From contig JAPKXQ010000088.1 in NCBI GenBank assembly GCA_026394765.1, forward strand, positions 1 to 42,242: a DNA stretch of 42,242 bases, read 5' to 3'. The translations under genes were made by a program, and so were the position numbers. The notes under the pieces are model-generated. The model had not been told where the DNA came from and searched no databases. It was given only the letters and a program-made list of their open reading frames with translations. Shown here one piece after another: positions 34,374 through 42,242 of the stretch (position 1 is its first letter; each line of letters starts with the position of its first letter). Origin of the DNA: Methanomicrobiales archaeon (GTDB lineage Archaea > Halobacteriota > Methanomicrobia > Methanomicrobiales > Methanospirillaceae).

Positions 34374-35201
34374 TCAGAGGTCTATCCCGACCCCATACAC
34401 TGCAGAGGGGGTCGTGCTATGAATGCGGATAGCGTCTTCAACAGTGATCGCACCCTGCAAAAGGAGACTTCGCGTGGTGCGGGGGACCGACTTAGGGCCG
34501 ATCACTGCCCCCGGGCGGCTGTTCTCGTCCATGTAGTCGCTCTCCATAGTGAACATTCTCCCCTGTGCTGCAAGGATCGGGACCGCGGGATGCGTTGCGA
34601 GGAGGGATGGGACAAGCGGTGTGTCAGGGGTTGCGTAGTGCTTCACGACCTTTCCCGGAATGAGACCAACGGCAGCTGCAATCTCTATCATATCAGTACA
34701 TGGCCCGGTCTCGGCATGCACCTGGACCGCACAGCAACACTCTCTGGCAAGGTGGAACGCATGGGCCAGCACACCGTTTGATGCGGTAATCACGTCTGGT
34801 GGTACCTCGTAGTGAGGGCGCCCGCTTTTGAGGGCCACTGCCGCACCCTCAGCGACATAGGACGCAGCTATATCGAGCCCCTCCTTCATCACGAGCGCGG
34901 CCTGGGGAAGTGGCATCCGGGTAGAGAGAGTCGATATCTCTGCCGGGTGGACCCCGAGGACGGGAAATACCGTGAGGCCGGTCTCGCGGACCAGTGCTGC
35001 CACGCGGAGCGTCTCTTCAAAGACCTCTCGGTAGTCCTCGCCCCGGGCCGGGAGAACTCCAAGGGACCCTGCGGGTTTACTCACCAGGAAGAGGTGGGTC
35101 CCACCCGCCCTCTTAAAGTCCTTGGCTGCTTCGATCCCACGGCCGTTTCTGGGATCGATGTGGATGTGGTCATCGGTGATAGGGTGGAGGGGGGGCTTCA
35201 T
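34374..35201 (-). CDS. TatD-like metal-dependent hydrolase
   Basis: 275 residues of the amidohydrolase/TatD type. Metal-binding residues are visible as DDHIHID near residue 10, FPVLGVHPAE near 95, VQVHAETGP near 180 and VKHYATPD near 205, with an ESDYMDE acidic segment near 235. TatD proteins are DNases or other hydrolases; this methanogen subgroup is uncharacterised. ATG 35201 overlaps the stop of the mptD gene (ATGA), so the two are translationally coupled. The long upstream frame to 35399 lies within mptD and is disregarded. The coupling suggests a role linked with pterin biosynthesis, which is only an inference. Confidence 0.78.
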   Translation of the reverse strand: MKPPLHPITDDHIHIDPRNGRGIEAAKDFKRAGGTHLFLVSKPAGSLGVLPARGEDYREVFEETLRVAALVRETGLTVFPVLGVHPAEISTLSTRMPLPQAALVMKEGLDIAASYVAEGAAVALKSGRPHYEVPPDVITASNGVLAHAFHLARECCCAVQVHAETGPCTDMIEIAAAVGLIPGKVVKHYATPDTPLVPSLLATHPAVPILAAQGRMFTMESDYMDENSRPGAVIGPKSVPRTTRSLLLQGAITVEDAIRIHSTTPSAVYGVGIDL

Positions 35202-35551
35202 ATGGGCCCTGCCGAATCGTCCGGGCCACACGCAATGATCTCCATCAGGGGGTATCCCTCGCTCTGGTGGAGACGGGCCTGGCAGGTCGCCTGACCCACC
35301 CGGGTCGTCACCGTGACCTCGAGCATAAGCCCGGATAGTTCTGAGTACCCAAAGACATTGGATGTCATCATGGCACGGTTCAGCGTGACGTCTACGCAAG
35401 TGACAAATGGCTGGAGCGCAACGGCGCTGGCTATGGCGTCTTCAATCCCGGATGCAGTAGCAGAAGAGACAGGTGTGCCTACCCACTGATGATAGAGGGC
35501 TCCGAGCTTGATACCGGCTTCAAACGCGGCTTTTTCCTGATCAGAGTGCAT
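35198..35551 (-). CDS. mptD: MptD: archaeal dihydroneopterin aldolase
   Basis: 117 residues. EKAAFEAGIKLGALYHQWVGTPVS at the N terminus and the later ALQPFVTCVDVTLNR segment match the MptD family (DUF372). MptD cleaves 7,8-dihydroneopterin to 6-hydroxymethyl-7,8-dihydropterin and glycolaldehyde, an early step of tetrahydromethanopterin synthesis, and is unrelated to bacterial FolB. Length is normal. ATG 35551 has GGAGA about 15 bases upstream, a loose ribosome site. It lies about 50 nt after mcm and overlaps the TatD-like gene. Confidence 0.88.
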   Translation of the reverse strand: MHSDQEKAAFEAGIKLGALYHQWVGTPVSSATASGIEDAIASAVALQPFVTCVDVTLNRAMMTSNVFGYSELSGLMLEVTVTTRVGQATCQARLHQSEGYPLMEIIACGPDDSAGPI

Positions 35552-35599
35552 AGTACCGTATTGTTCTCCATTGCTTGGAAAGATCTTCGAACGATCCCT

Positions 35600-37756
35600 C
35601 TAGAGAAGCTTGATAGACCCGCTCCCCGGGGCCATCGACTCGCCACCGTTATGCAGGATCTCTAGAACCCCTTCTATATCTTCGCGGGAGAACCCCTTCT
35701 GCTCAAGGCTTGCAATGACATCATCAGTCCTCGCATAGCCGTTCTCGTCAGCTCGGCTGCGAATGGTCTCCTTGACACTCCTGATGAGGTCGCGCCGCCC
35801 TTTTGAGATGCCGGTAGCAACCTTGTCGATATCATAGGACTGTGATCGCACGTCGTATGCCACCTGGCGAAGGCATGCGTCAACGATGTGGATAACCCTT
35901 GATGCGTCCTCTTTTGTGATATCAGGCGAGAGCCTTACCCGTGCGCTCGCCTCGGCGAGGCGGACTAATGCTTCCAGCTGCCGGGCGGTTACGGGCACCG
36001 GCTTGCTGCTGTCTGCAAGACCGCGGAGGCGGAGATAGTAACTCGTGAGGCCATCTTTGGCCTCGGCTGATAGCATGGGAAAACAGGTCCTCTTTGCGTA
36101 TGCAACGTACTTCCGAAAGATCTGCGGGTCAATTTCAGGAGTGACAGGTTTGAGCTGCTGGGTGATGTACTCCTCGTTCACCCCCGGGATCGGGTCTTTG
36201 GTATGGCGCGCCACGAGCTCCCCGATGCTGTGTGCCTTGAGGATATGGTCGGCGATGGCGGCGTCACGTTTCTGGTCGGGCCGGTCGGTCATAATGAATA
36301 TTAAGTCAAATCGTGAGAGGAGCGAGGGGGGCATGTTGATCTGCTCCCCGATGGGGGCAAAGTCGTCAAAGCGGCCGTACTTGGGATTTGCTGCGCCGAG
36401 GAGGGCACACCTTGATTTGAGTGTTGCAGTTATCCCGGCCTTGGCAACGCTGATGGACTGCTGTTCCATTGCCTCATGGAGAGCGGCACGGTCATCCTTA
36501 TGCATCTTGTCCATCTCGTCGACCGCTGCCACCCCCATGTCGGCAAGGACGAGTGCCCCGGCTTCAAGGGTCCACCTGCCATCGCCAAACTCGTCTTTCA
36601 CTGCAGTCGCTGTGAGCCCGGCAGAGGTGGACGACTGCCCGCTCGTGTAGATCGCCCGTGGTGAGAGCTTAACCACATAGCGGAGGAGCTGGCTCTTGGC
36701 TATCCCGGGATCTCCGATCAAGAGGACATGGATGTCTCCTCTGAGATGGCTCCCGTCAGGCATCTCCTTCATGATCCCCCCGAAGAGCTGGAGGGCTATC
36801 GCCTCTTTGACATCTTCGTTTCCGAAGATTGTGGGGGCTATTGAGTGGACGATCTTCCGGTAGACCTCAGGGTCGCGGGAGAGAGAGAGGATCTCTTCCT
36901 CGTCTTTCTCTAATATCTCTACCTCTTCAAACTCCTTCTCTCCGATCTCTATGGAGTTACACTCAAGGTGGATGTCGAAGATGGTGCTCTTCTCCCCATG
37001 GCTGATACGCTGGACCGATCGTAAGATCCCGTTTATCACCACTCGGTCCCCCGGAGTTACGACCCCAGTCAAGTCGTCGGTCACATCGACATCCAGGGTC
37101 TGGGGCTGTTCCCCACCACGGAGCCCCTCTGGGGACTCCTGGATCCTGATCTTTTGGGAGTCAGTGAACCGGGAGCGTTTAGGTACGAGGTCGAGCTTTC
37201 TGTGGGTGCACCCCTCTACTCCGCACACCTCAGGCTCCTTAAACCTCCCATATCCCTGGTCGCGTTCGGTGAAGTGGCCTGCAGGGCAGCGAAAGACCGC
37301 GGTGACGATCCTGGGGCGGACCTCGGTGGTCTTTCTCAAAATGCCGTCCACTGATACGAACCGGTTGATATGGTCTGACCTGATCTGCCGGATCGCGACC
37401 TTGCGGGGGAGGTTGATGAACCTGATGTTGATTGTCTTTGCTGACTGGCCCTCCTTCAGCTTCACCAGCTGGTGGTTCCTGATTGCCTCCTGGGCGTCCT
37501 CAATCACCTTCCCTGGGTTTTCCAGTAGTTTGTCGGCGATACGGAGGCCAGCTTTCCCAAAGCTCTCCAGATCCTTGTAGTCGATCGGCAAAGACCGCCT
37601 GAAAGGGAACTCGCGGGCCAGATCAGAGAGCTGACGCTTGCACCGCGTCCGCAAGAACCGGCTCCAGTCCGCATCGGCGCTTGTCACCTCTCCAGCCTGG
37701 TCTTCCAGACCAGGGTTGCCTCCTGCCCCTTCCCGGTTCCCCACAGTCACGCTCAC
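35600..37756 (-). CDS. mcm: MCM replicative DNA helicase
   Basis: 718 residues, the usual archaeal length, with no intein. Domains: the N-terminal part with a zinc-binding region ([13 protein letters not shown]...[13 protein letters not shown], about 155-187), the AAA+ core with Walker [12 protein letters not shown] (about 345), Walker [11 protein letters not shown] (about 410), the arginine-finger SRFDLIF (about 482), and a C-terminal winged helix. It unwinds the replication fork as a hexamer. The start is GTG 37756, overlapping the TGA of rfcS (GTGA), so replication clamp loader and helicase are coupled in translation. The replication origin is not recognised nearby. Confidence 0.97.
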   Translation of the reverse strand: MSVTVGNREGAGGNPGLEDQAGEVTSADADWSRFLRTRCKRQLSDLAREFPFRRSLPIDYKDLESFGKAGLRIADKLLENPGKVIEDAQEAIRNHQLVKLKEGQSAKTINIRFINLPRKVAIRQIRSDHINRFVSVDGILRKTTEVRPRIVTAVFRCPAGHFTERDQGYGRFKEPEVCGVEGCTHRKLDLVPKRSRFTDSQKIRIQESPEGLRGGEQPQTLDVDVTDDLTGVVTPGDRVVINGILRSVQRISHGEKSTIFDIHLECNSIEIGEKEFEEVEILEKDEEEILSLSRDPEVYRKIVHSIAPTIFGNEDVKEAIALQLFGGIMKEMPDGSHLRGDIHVLLIGDPGIAKSQLLRYVVKLSPRAIYTSGQSSTSAGLTATAVKDEFGDGRWTLEAGALVLADMGVAAVDEMDKMHKDDRAALHEAMEQQSISVAKAGITATLKSRCALLGAANPKYGRFDDFAPIGEQINMPPSLLSRFDLIFIMTDRPDQKRDAAIADHILKAHSIGELVARHTKDPIPGVNEEYITQQLKPVTPEIDPQIFRKYVAYAKRTCFPMLSAEAKDGLTSYYLRLRGLADSSKPVPVTARQLEALVRLAEASARVRLSPDITKEDASRVIHIVDACLRQVAYDVRSQSYDIDKVATGISKGRRDLIRSVKETIRSRADENGYARTDDVIASLEQKGFSREDIEGVLEILHNGGESMAPGSGSIKLL

Positions 37757-38724
37757 TTCATACTACGGTCTGCAGTGAGGACAAACCGAGCGATCAACGC
37801 CTCCATCTGGATGTCGGTGTCAGCCCCCTCAGAGAGGCGGAAGTCGGTCTCCCCCAGGTGGTCAATGAGGGCCACCTTGAGGGCCGGGTCCATCTCACGG
37901 TTCACCAGGGCGCGAAAGATCTGGGTTATCAACTCGTCCGGGGCGATCCCCCGCTGATGAAGCAGGTTATCGAGCACGGTGAGCGAGCCTTCGAAGTCTC
38001 CGGATGTGGTCACATCTAATAGCTCGCTGATCTCCTCAGGTCGTGCTGAGGCGGTGATGGCATAGATCATCCCTGCTTCGATTGTGGAGTTGAGGATCGC
38101 TGCTCCCTGGAGGGCGTTGATGGCTTTACGCATGTCCCCCTGTGCGATATAGACGATAGCTCCCAGTGCTTCAGAAGAGATCGAGAGCCCCTCGCGCTCA
38201 GCTATCCGGCGCATCTCTTCTTCCACCGCCGCCGCACCCAGGGGTCGGAAGCGGTAGATGGCACACCGGCTCTGGATGGGATCTATTATCTTGGATGAAT
38301 AGTTGCAGGAGAGGATGAACCGGCAGGTCTGTGCATAGCTCTCCATCGTGCGCCGCAGTGCTGCCTGGGCATCAGTAGTGAGGGCATCGGCCTCGTCCAG
38401 AAAGAGGACCTTGAATGTAACGTCTCCGAAAGGTGAAGTCCTCGCGAACTGTTTTATCTGGTTCCTAACGACATCGATGCCGCGCTCGTCTGATGCATTG
38501 AGCTCGCGAAAGTTCGAGTGCCATGTTGCACCAAAGAACTCCCTGGCTAGGGCAACAGCTGCAGTGGTCTTTCCCACCCCCGCAGACCCGGTGAAGAGCA
38601 GGTGCGGGAGGCTCCCGGTCTTCACATAGGACATGAGACGCTCTATGATCTCATCCTGGCCTACGATTGCCGAGAGCGTTACAGGGCGGTATTTCTCGAT
38701 CCAGATCGCATGATCGTCTTCCAT
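37753..38724 (-). CDS. rfcS: Replication factor C small subunit
   Basis: 323 residues, starting [26 protein letters not shown]. Walker A is [12 protein letters not shown] (about residue 45), the Walker B is intact ([11 protein letters not shown], about 110), the SRC motif is SRCAIYRF (about 155), and the [12 protein letters not shown]-type helix is present ([13 protein letters not shown]). It is the ATPase of the clamp loader that opens the PCNA ring. ATG 38724 is chosen because GGAGG lies about five bases upstream; an in-frame ATG at 38766 and a start at 38781 are less likely. The second, divergent copy is at 26301-27332. Confidence 0.95.
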   Translation of the reverse strand: MEDDHAIWIEKYRPVTLSAIVGQDEIIERLMSYVKTGSLPHLLFTGSAGVGKTTAAVALAREFFGATWHSNFRELNASDERGIDVVRNQIKQFARTSPFGDVTFKVLFLDEADALTTDAQAALRRTMESYAQTCRFILSCNYSSKIIDPIQSRCAIYRFRPLGAAAVEEEMRRIAEREGLSISSEALGAIVYIAQGDMRKAINALQGAAILNSTIEAGMIYAITASARPEEISELLDVTTSGDFEGSLTVLDNLLHQRGIAPDELITQIFRALVNREMDPALKVALIDHLGETDFRLSEGADTDIQMEALIARFVLTADRSMK

Positions 38725-38781
38725 CAGGGCCTCCGGGGAGCGCAGATTTGGGATCTGTATGCTCATCCCGCATGATATCAT

Positions 38782-39132
38782 GATCGGTATTGGCTCAGCT
38801 GCTACCCGGGTGGTGGAATTATATTATTATGGCTGGTGAGGAGGCTTCATACCCGAAATATTTCACGATGAATGACCCATTAGGGCTGCTAGTGCTCCTA
38901 GTCCGCTTGCAGGAACACATCCCCGCAGTAAAGATGATGAAGCGCGCAAATATAATTGGTGCTGGTACAGGTGGCAGGGTACATGCCAGGAATGGGCAGG
39001 TACAAATATCCGATCTGACTCTTTATCAACGAGAAGAATCTGTGTGAGTGATGTCTGATGAAGATATGGTATCTGAGATCTGATGCGGCACCCGATTTCA
39101 GGCGAAGCCGCACATGAGGAGGAGGTCCCCCC
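38782..39132. other. Divergent regulatory region between rfcS and the kinase-GNAT gene
   Basis: About 350 bp. Seen in it: a TATA box for rfcS on the minus strand (ATAATAATATAATTCC, around 38815-38832); a TATA-like AAATATAATT at 38947-38956 on the plus strand, which would give a leader of roughly 150 nt for the kinase-GNAT gene; a stem TGCGGC (39084-39089) / GCCGCA (39107-39112) directly before the GGAGGAGG ribosome site at 39117-39125. No RNA gene or protein-coding gene is supported. Confidence 0.45.
38812..38832 (-). promoter_or_regulatory. TATA box of the rfcS-mcm operon
   Basis: The minus strand reads CCATAATAATATAATTCC here, about 90-110 nt before ATG 38724. It is the best archaeal TATA match upstream of this housekeeping run of genes. 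Confidence 0.5.
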
Positions 39133-41004
39133 ATGATCCTGTCGTCATTGTTAAGAGGACGAAACTCTCTCTGGAATGCCGCCATCATCGGCTCGGCAGT
39201 TGCAGCCATCCTCATAAACCTCATCGGACTCCTCGTGGGGATCATCTCTGTCCTTCCCCACCTCCTCTATATCCCTGTTGTACTTGTAGCATACCGGTAT
39301 CCCAGGCAGGGACTCATCTATTCAGGGATCCTTGGGGGAATATATCTCCTCCTCGTCCTTTTTTTACTAAGTTCCTCCCTGGTGATCATTGGAGAGACGC
39401 TTGTCCGCGTCACTGTGATGGTTATCATCGGGGGCTTACTCGCATTTCTCACCCTTAGGTTGCATGAGCAGGAGTCCCTCTATATGGGCCTGTTCGATCA
39501 CTCTGAAGCAGGGACCATCCTTGTCAGAATTAAGGAAGATGGAAATTTTATTGAAGAAGTTAATGAAACGGCTGCCGGGTTACTCCAGATAACGCCCGAA
39601 GACCTAAGAGGTACTTCACTGAGCTCGTTCTGGAACAGGCAGGAAGAGGGTCTCATCTTTACCCGTCTTGCCAGTGAGGGTGTGGTGCATGCATCAGGTG
39701 CGGTCTTTTCCACCCCGGACGAGGATTTTAGGGATGTCCTCGTCTCTCTTGCCCCCCTTCCTGATCACAGGGCGGTTCTCACGTTTGTGGACATCACCTC
39801 CCGCGTAGCTGCCGAGCGGGCGCTTCAGGCGGCGAATGAGAAGCTCAACCTCCTCTCTCGTATCTCTGCAGACCGCCTGCACGGGTCGGTTGATGCGATA
39901 ATTGAGACTGTTGATGAAGCCTCTGCCTATGGCCCTGACTCTAGGATATTAGAGATTCTGGAGCGGATACGAACTCTTGCCTGGGACCTCGCCAGGCAGA
40001 TCTTCCTCACTGAGGCTTACCATGACCTTGGTTCCTCACCACCGGGCTGGATCCGCCTCCAGCAGGTCCTTCTCTCTTCAGGGCCCCTCCAGAACATAGG
40101 GGATATCTCTCTGCGTATCTGGGTCGAACGCCTTGAGGTGTATGCCGACCCTCTCATCGGTGATGTACTCATTCACCTTGTTGAGAACGCGGTCAGGCAC
40201 GGGGGCACAGTGAAGAATATCGTCGTGTCCTGTCACCATGCCGTGGAAGGGCTCGACCTCATAATAGAAGATGATGGTGTGGGGATCCAAAAAGACCGGA
40301 AAGAGATGATATTTGAATATGACGCAGGAGGTACTGCAGGACTTGGCCTCTTCATATGCCGCCAGATCCTCGCGGTGACTGGTATTTCCATCACAGAGAC
40401 CGGGAGAGAGGGACAAGGTACACGCTTTGTCATCCATATTCCGGAGGATAACTACCGCACCGCGGGGTCCAGTGAGGATGCGCCACCAGTCCCGATTCCC
40501 CGGACCGAGGGGGAAGGAAGAGTGCGGGGGGTCCCGCACAGGTCCGGGACACTTGTTCGGGAGCTCACTGCTCTGGAATTTCCTATCGCCGAGGAACTCT
40601 GGGTCGATTACCATGAGACGAAAGGAGACCCGGCGATCGATCGTATCTTTACGGCTTTTTTAGATGGTGCTGCGGTATCACTTGCACGCTGCCGTCGCCA
40701 CCCGGATGGTCTTGAGGTGGACGCCGTCTTTACTCCCGTGAACTACCGTGGACATGGCTATGCGGACGGTGCAGTCAGAGGCCTTGTTGAGGCCTGTGGC
40801 TGGGAAGCCCTTTACATGCATTCGGTACGCAACCTCACCGGTTTTTATGGCAATTACGGGTTTGTACCCATTGACGAGAAGGAGCTCCCACCCACAATCC
40901 GCGAGCGGTATGCATGGGCTGGAGGACAGATGGAAGGGGCTAATGTATGTCCAATGAAGAGAGAGGTCACCCCTGGGATAGATCCGCATCCGCTTCCTCG
41001 ATAG
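39133..41004 (+). CDS. Membrane PAS-histidine-kinase-like protein fused to a GNAT acetyltransferase domain
   Basis: 623 residues. About four membrane helices (residues 14-110) are followed by a PAS-like domain (about 120-225, FVDITSRVAAERAL ending), a helical DHp-like stretch (about 239-290), and an HK-type ATPase domain with N-box HLVENAVRHGG (about 346), G1 DDGVGI (380), G2 GTAGLGLFICRQI (400) and GQGTRFVIHIP (426). After a Pro/Ser-rich linker (about 436-470) a GNAT fold follows, with RGHGYADGAV as the acetyl-CoA pyrophosphate loop (about 538) and LTGFYGNYGFVP near 568. In the DHp helix the expected phospho-acceptor position reads ISADRLHG instead of the usual xRHD, so no His is in place. 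GGAGGAGG lies seven bases before ATG 39133. The fusion and the missing His suggest it does not act as a standard two-component kinase. Confidence 0.82.
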   Translation: MILSSLLRGRNSLWNAAIIGSAVAAILINLIGLLVGIISVLPHLLYIPVVLVAYRYPRQGLIYSGILGGIYLLLVLFLLSSSLVIIGETLVRVTVMVIIGGLLAFLTLRLHEQESLYMGLFDHSEAGTILVRIKEDGNFIEEVNETAAGLLQITPEDLRGTSLSSFWNRQEEGLIFTRLASEGVVHASGAVFSTPDEDFRDVLVSLAPLPDHRAVLTFVDITSRVAAERALQAANEKLNLLSRISADRLHGSVDAIIETVDEASAYGPDSRILEILERIRTLAWDLARQIFLTEAYHDLGSSPPGWIRLQQVLLSSGPLQNIGDISLRIWVERLEVYADPLIGDVLIHLVENAVRHGGTVKNIVVSCHHAVEGLDLIIEDDGVGIQKDRKEMIFEYDAGGTAGLGLFICRQILAVTGISITETGREGQGTRFVIHIPEDNYRTAGSSEDAPPVPIPRTEGEGRVRGVPHRSGTLVRELTALEFPIAEELWVDYHETKGDPAIDRIFTAFLDGAAVSLARCRRHPDGLEVDAVFTPVNYRGHGYADGAVRGLVEACGWEALYMHSVRNLTGFYGNYGFVPIDEKELPPTIRERYAWAGGQMEGANVCPMKREVTPGIDPHPLPR

Positions 41005-41140
41005 ATCTTTCCCTACTCTTCAAGCGGAAAGCGTCTGATGGTATCGTCAAAGTAGGCCGGGAGGATTCTTCCCAGGGGGCTTGTTCCACAATGTCCGGGT
41101 TACTATTCCTGATATCCAACTCTTCGTGTTGCATAGCCTT

Positions 41141-41830
41141 CTATGAACCTTCGTTCATCGCTGACTTTATCCAGCCCATCTGGAGGTACCACTCGTACTC
41201 GTGTCGCCAGAGGTCCTTGTTGGCAGTCACAAGTGAACAGAAGTAGGCCCTCCGGGTCTGATGGATCTCGTCCTGCTCTGGGTAGCGGTGCTCTCCCCGG
41301 ACCGACTGGGCTAGCTTCCTGCCCAGAGCTCTGGCCGTTTCTTCGGCACTGGTGATCACTTCCGGGTTTCTTCCGATCGCGACCCCCACGCCTCCGATCG
41401 CGGTGGCTCCAAGAGCTGTGAGTGCATAGTTCATGTACTCCACTACCTTGTCCTGGTTGCTCCCTCCCGCAGTGCAGACTGAGCACCCGAACTTTCCAGA
41501 GAACATCTGGCAGTGGATGGCATCTGCAGTCCGGTCAAGGAGTGCTTTTAATGGCGCAGTGACCGCGTCGATGTAGTTGGGAGACCCAAGCACGATCCCA
41601 TCCGCGTCCATCATGCGATCAAAGAGGTCCTGGAAATCATCCAAAAGGATGCACTCCCCTTTCGCATAGCAGGTCCCGCACGCGGTGCAGTACTCGATCC
41701 TCATCTGGTAGAGGTCAATTAATTCGGTGGTTGCACCCTCTTCTGAGGCCCCCCCGAGGACTGCGTTGACCAGTCTGAGCGTCCGGCTCTCCTTGCCCCT
41801 CGGGCTTGCATTCACGCCGATAACTTTCAT
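41141..41830 (-). CDS. isf: Iron-sulfur flavoprotein (Isf-like, flavodoxin fold)
   Basis: 229 residues. The protein begins MKVIGVNASPRGKESRTLRLVNA, the FMN-binding start of the NADPH-dependent FMN reductase/flavodoxin family. It contains CTACGTCYAKGEC near residue 37-49: a C-x2-C-x2-C-x5-C motif, the compact 4Fe-4S site known in the Methanosarcina thermophila iron-sulfur flavoprotein. Family members transfer electrons from ferredoxin and reduce oxygen or peroxide. A PNYIDAVTAPLKALLDRTADA segment near 85 holds the flavin. ATG 41830 is favoured because GAGGC lies about eight bases upstream; the frame continues to 41863 without support. The second conserved cysteine pair CSVCTAGG (about 115) is an extra feature worth noting. 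Confidence 0.88.
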   Translation of the reverse strand: MKVIGVNASPRGKESRTLRLVNAVLGGASEEGATTELIDLYQMRIEYCTACGTCYAKGECILLDDFQDLFDRMMDADGIVLGSPNYIDAVTAPLKALLDRTADAIHCQMFSGKFGCSVCTAGGSNQDKVVEYMNYALTALGATAIGGVGVAIGRNPEVITSAEETARALGRKLAQSVRGEHRYPEQDEIHQTRRAYFCSLVTANKDLWRHEYEWYLQMGWIKSAMNEGS

Positions 41831-41930
41831 AGAATCTGCCTCATGATACGAGAGGAGACTCATGGCGATTTAGAGATAAGGGTGTCGGTCGGGAAGGGCC
41901 CGATGAAATTTGTGAATTGGATCAGGAGTG

Positions 41931-42242
41931 ATGACAGAACTTAACTCCACTCTCCTTATCGGATCTGGTCGCCTCCTCAAGGTCGCAAATCGTGCACCGT
42001 ACCACCGATGCAAGGGGTTTTTCCAATTCCAGTCAAAGGGGTCGCTCATAGGTCCGACGGGTAGGTTTACTGAGATTTCGTTAAACTGTCTTCACGAACC
42101 AAAACGGCAGTGTTTTAAAGTTTCGGGAAGGGGTTGGGAGTTAGAGGTACATTACCCGTCACTTGCAAAGAAGATCGAATCAGGTTCTTCTGAACCTTCT
42201 GAAAAAAGGAAGAGATCAGGGAAAACGATTCCCCTTAACCCC
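41931..42242 (+). CDS. Partial unrecognised gene at the right edge
   Basis: An ATG at 41931 with AGGAG just upstream (41923-41928) opens 104 codons that run to the end of the window with no stop. The predicted product is basic, with several Cys (in HRCKGF, LNCLHE and RQCFKV) and a Ser/Glu/Lys-rich end. No family was recognised. It diverges from the iron-sulfur flavoprotein gene by about 100 nt. It may equally be a chance frame; a check of the downstream sequence is needed to see whether it continues. Confidence 0.4.
   Translation, partial: MTELNSTLLIGSGRLLKVANRAPYHRCKGFFQFQSKGSLIGPTGRFTEISLNCLHEPKRQCFKVSGRGWELEVHYPSLAKKIESGSSEPSEKRKRSGKTIPLNP

Noticed and set aside
38790-39047. An 85-codon open frame between rfcS and the kinase-GNAT gene
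   Set aside because: No ribosome site or recognisable protein; it spans the promoter elements of both neighbours.
40947-41246. A 99-codon open frame between the kinase-GNAT gene and the iron-sulfur flavoprotein
   Set aside because: It starts inside the GNAT domain and runs into the antisense of the flavoprotein gene; no support beyond being open.
1-42242. tRNA, rRNA, insertion sequence or prophage
   Set aside because: The intergenic gaps were read for T-loop-like GTTCGA motifs, terminal inverted repeats with a transposase and phage genes; none was found.

Overview
The window reads as chromosomal DNA of a methanogenic archaeon, most likely of the order Methanomicrobiales. The grounds are gene content: an MptD-type dihydroneopterin aldolase (tetrahydromethanopterin synthesis), archaeal MCM and clamp-loader small subunits, an archaeal Nmd3, a wyosine-pathway Taw2, the archaeal CoA route (pantoate kinase plus phosphopantothenate synthetase), and the helix-turn-helix/PAS sensors and PEGA-type surface proteins common in that order. 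Start sites are a mix of GGAGG-type ribosome sites, ATGA/GTGA stop-start overlaps and a few apparently leaderless genes with a TATA box about 25-30 nt upstream. Genus cannot be fixed from the sequence alone.

Left part (1-7.5 kb): the 3' end of a SixA-like phosphatase, an MntP-like manganese exporter, a GntP-type permease, then on the opposite strand one long gene joining N-carbamoylputrescine amidase to agmatine deiminase, so a single polypeptide may take agmatine to putrescine. After it come an Acg/nitroreductase-like flavoprotein, a PsiE-family membrane protein, an intergenic 59-nt inverted repeat, a SnoaL-like protein and a small secreted protein. Surface and sensory region (7.8-16 kb): a 1162-residue secreted protein with five Fn3-like repeats (two nearly identical at DNA level), an IPT/TIG-like and a PEGA domain; divergently, a large HTH-multi-PAS sensor gene broken by four single-base frame changes, three of them in homopolymers; then a secreted, membrane-anchored protein.

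16-24 kb: a DUF1616 membrane protein facing a seven-gene, tightly overlapping operon of the MoxR type (small membrane protein, Ig-like/DUF4129 protein, DUF4350, MoxR ATPase, DUF58, membrane protein, unknown protein). Such sets are thought to assemble or mature envelope proteins, which fits the neighbouring secreted proteins. 24-31 kb: an AIR-synthase-related protein, a SAM methyltransferase, a divergent second clamp-loader small subunit, phosphopantothenate synthetase and pantoate kinase (one overlapping cluster), and a three-gene set made of a HAMP membrane protein and two roadblock/LC7 proteins.

31-39 kb is a housekeeping information-processing run on the minus strand: rfcS, mcm, mptD, a TatD-like hydrolase, DUF424, nmd3, taw2 and coaBC (dfp). 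The right end holds a membrane histidine-kinase-like protein with no visible phospho-acceptor histidine and a C-terminal GNAT acetyltransferase domain, an iron-sulfur flavoprotein, and the start of an unrecognised gene running off the edge. No rRNA, tRNA, CRISPR array, insertion sequence or prophage was recognised. The most unusual items are the agmatine fusion enzyme, the kinase-GNAT fusion, the HAMP/roadblock operon, the second RFC subunit with an altered Walker B, and the cluster of single-base frame disruptions between 11.4 and 20.5 kb.
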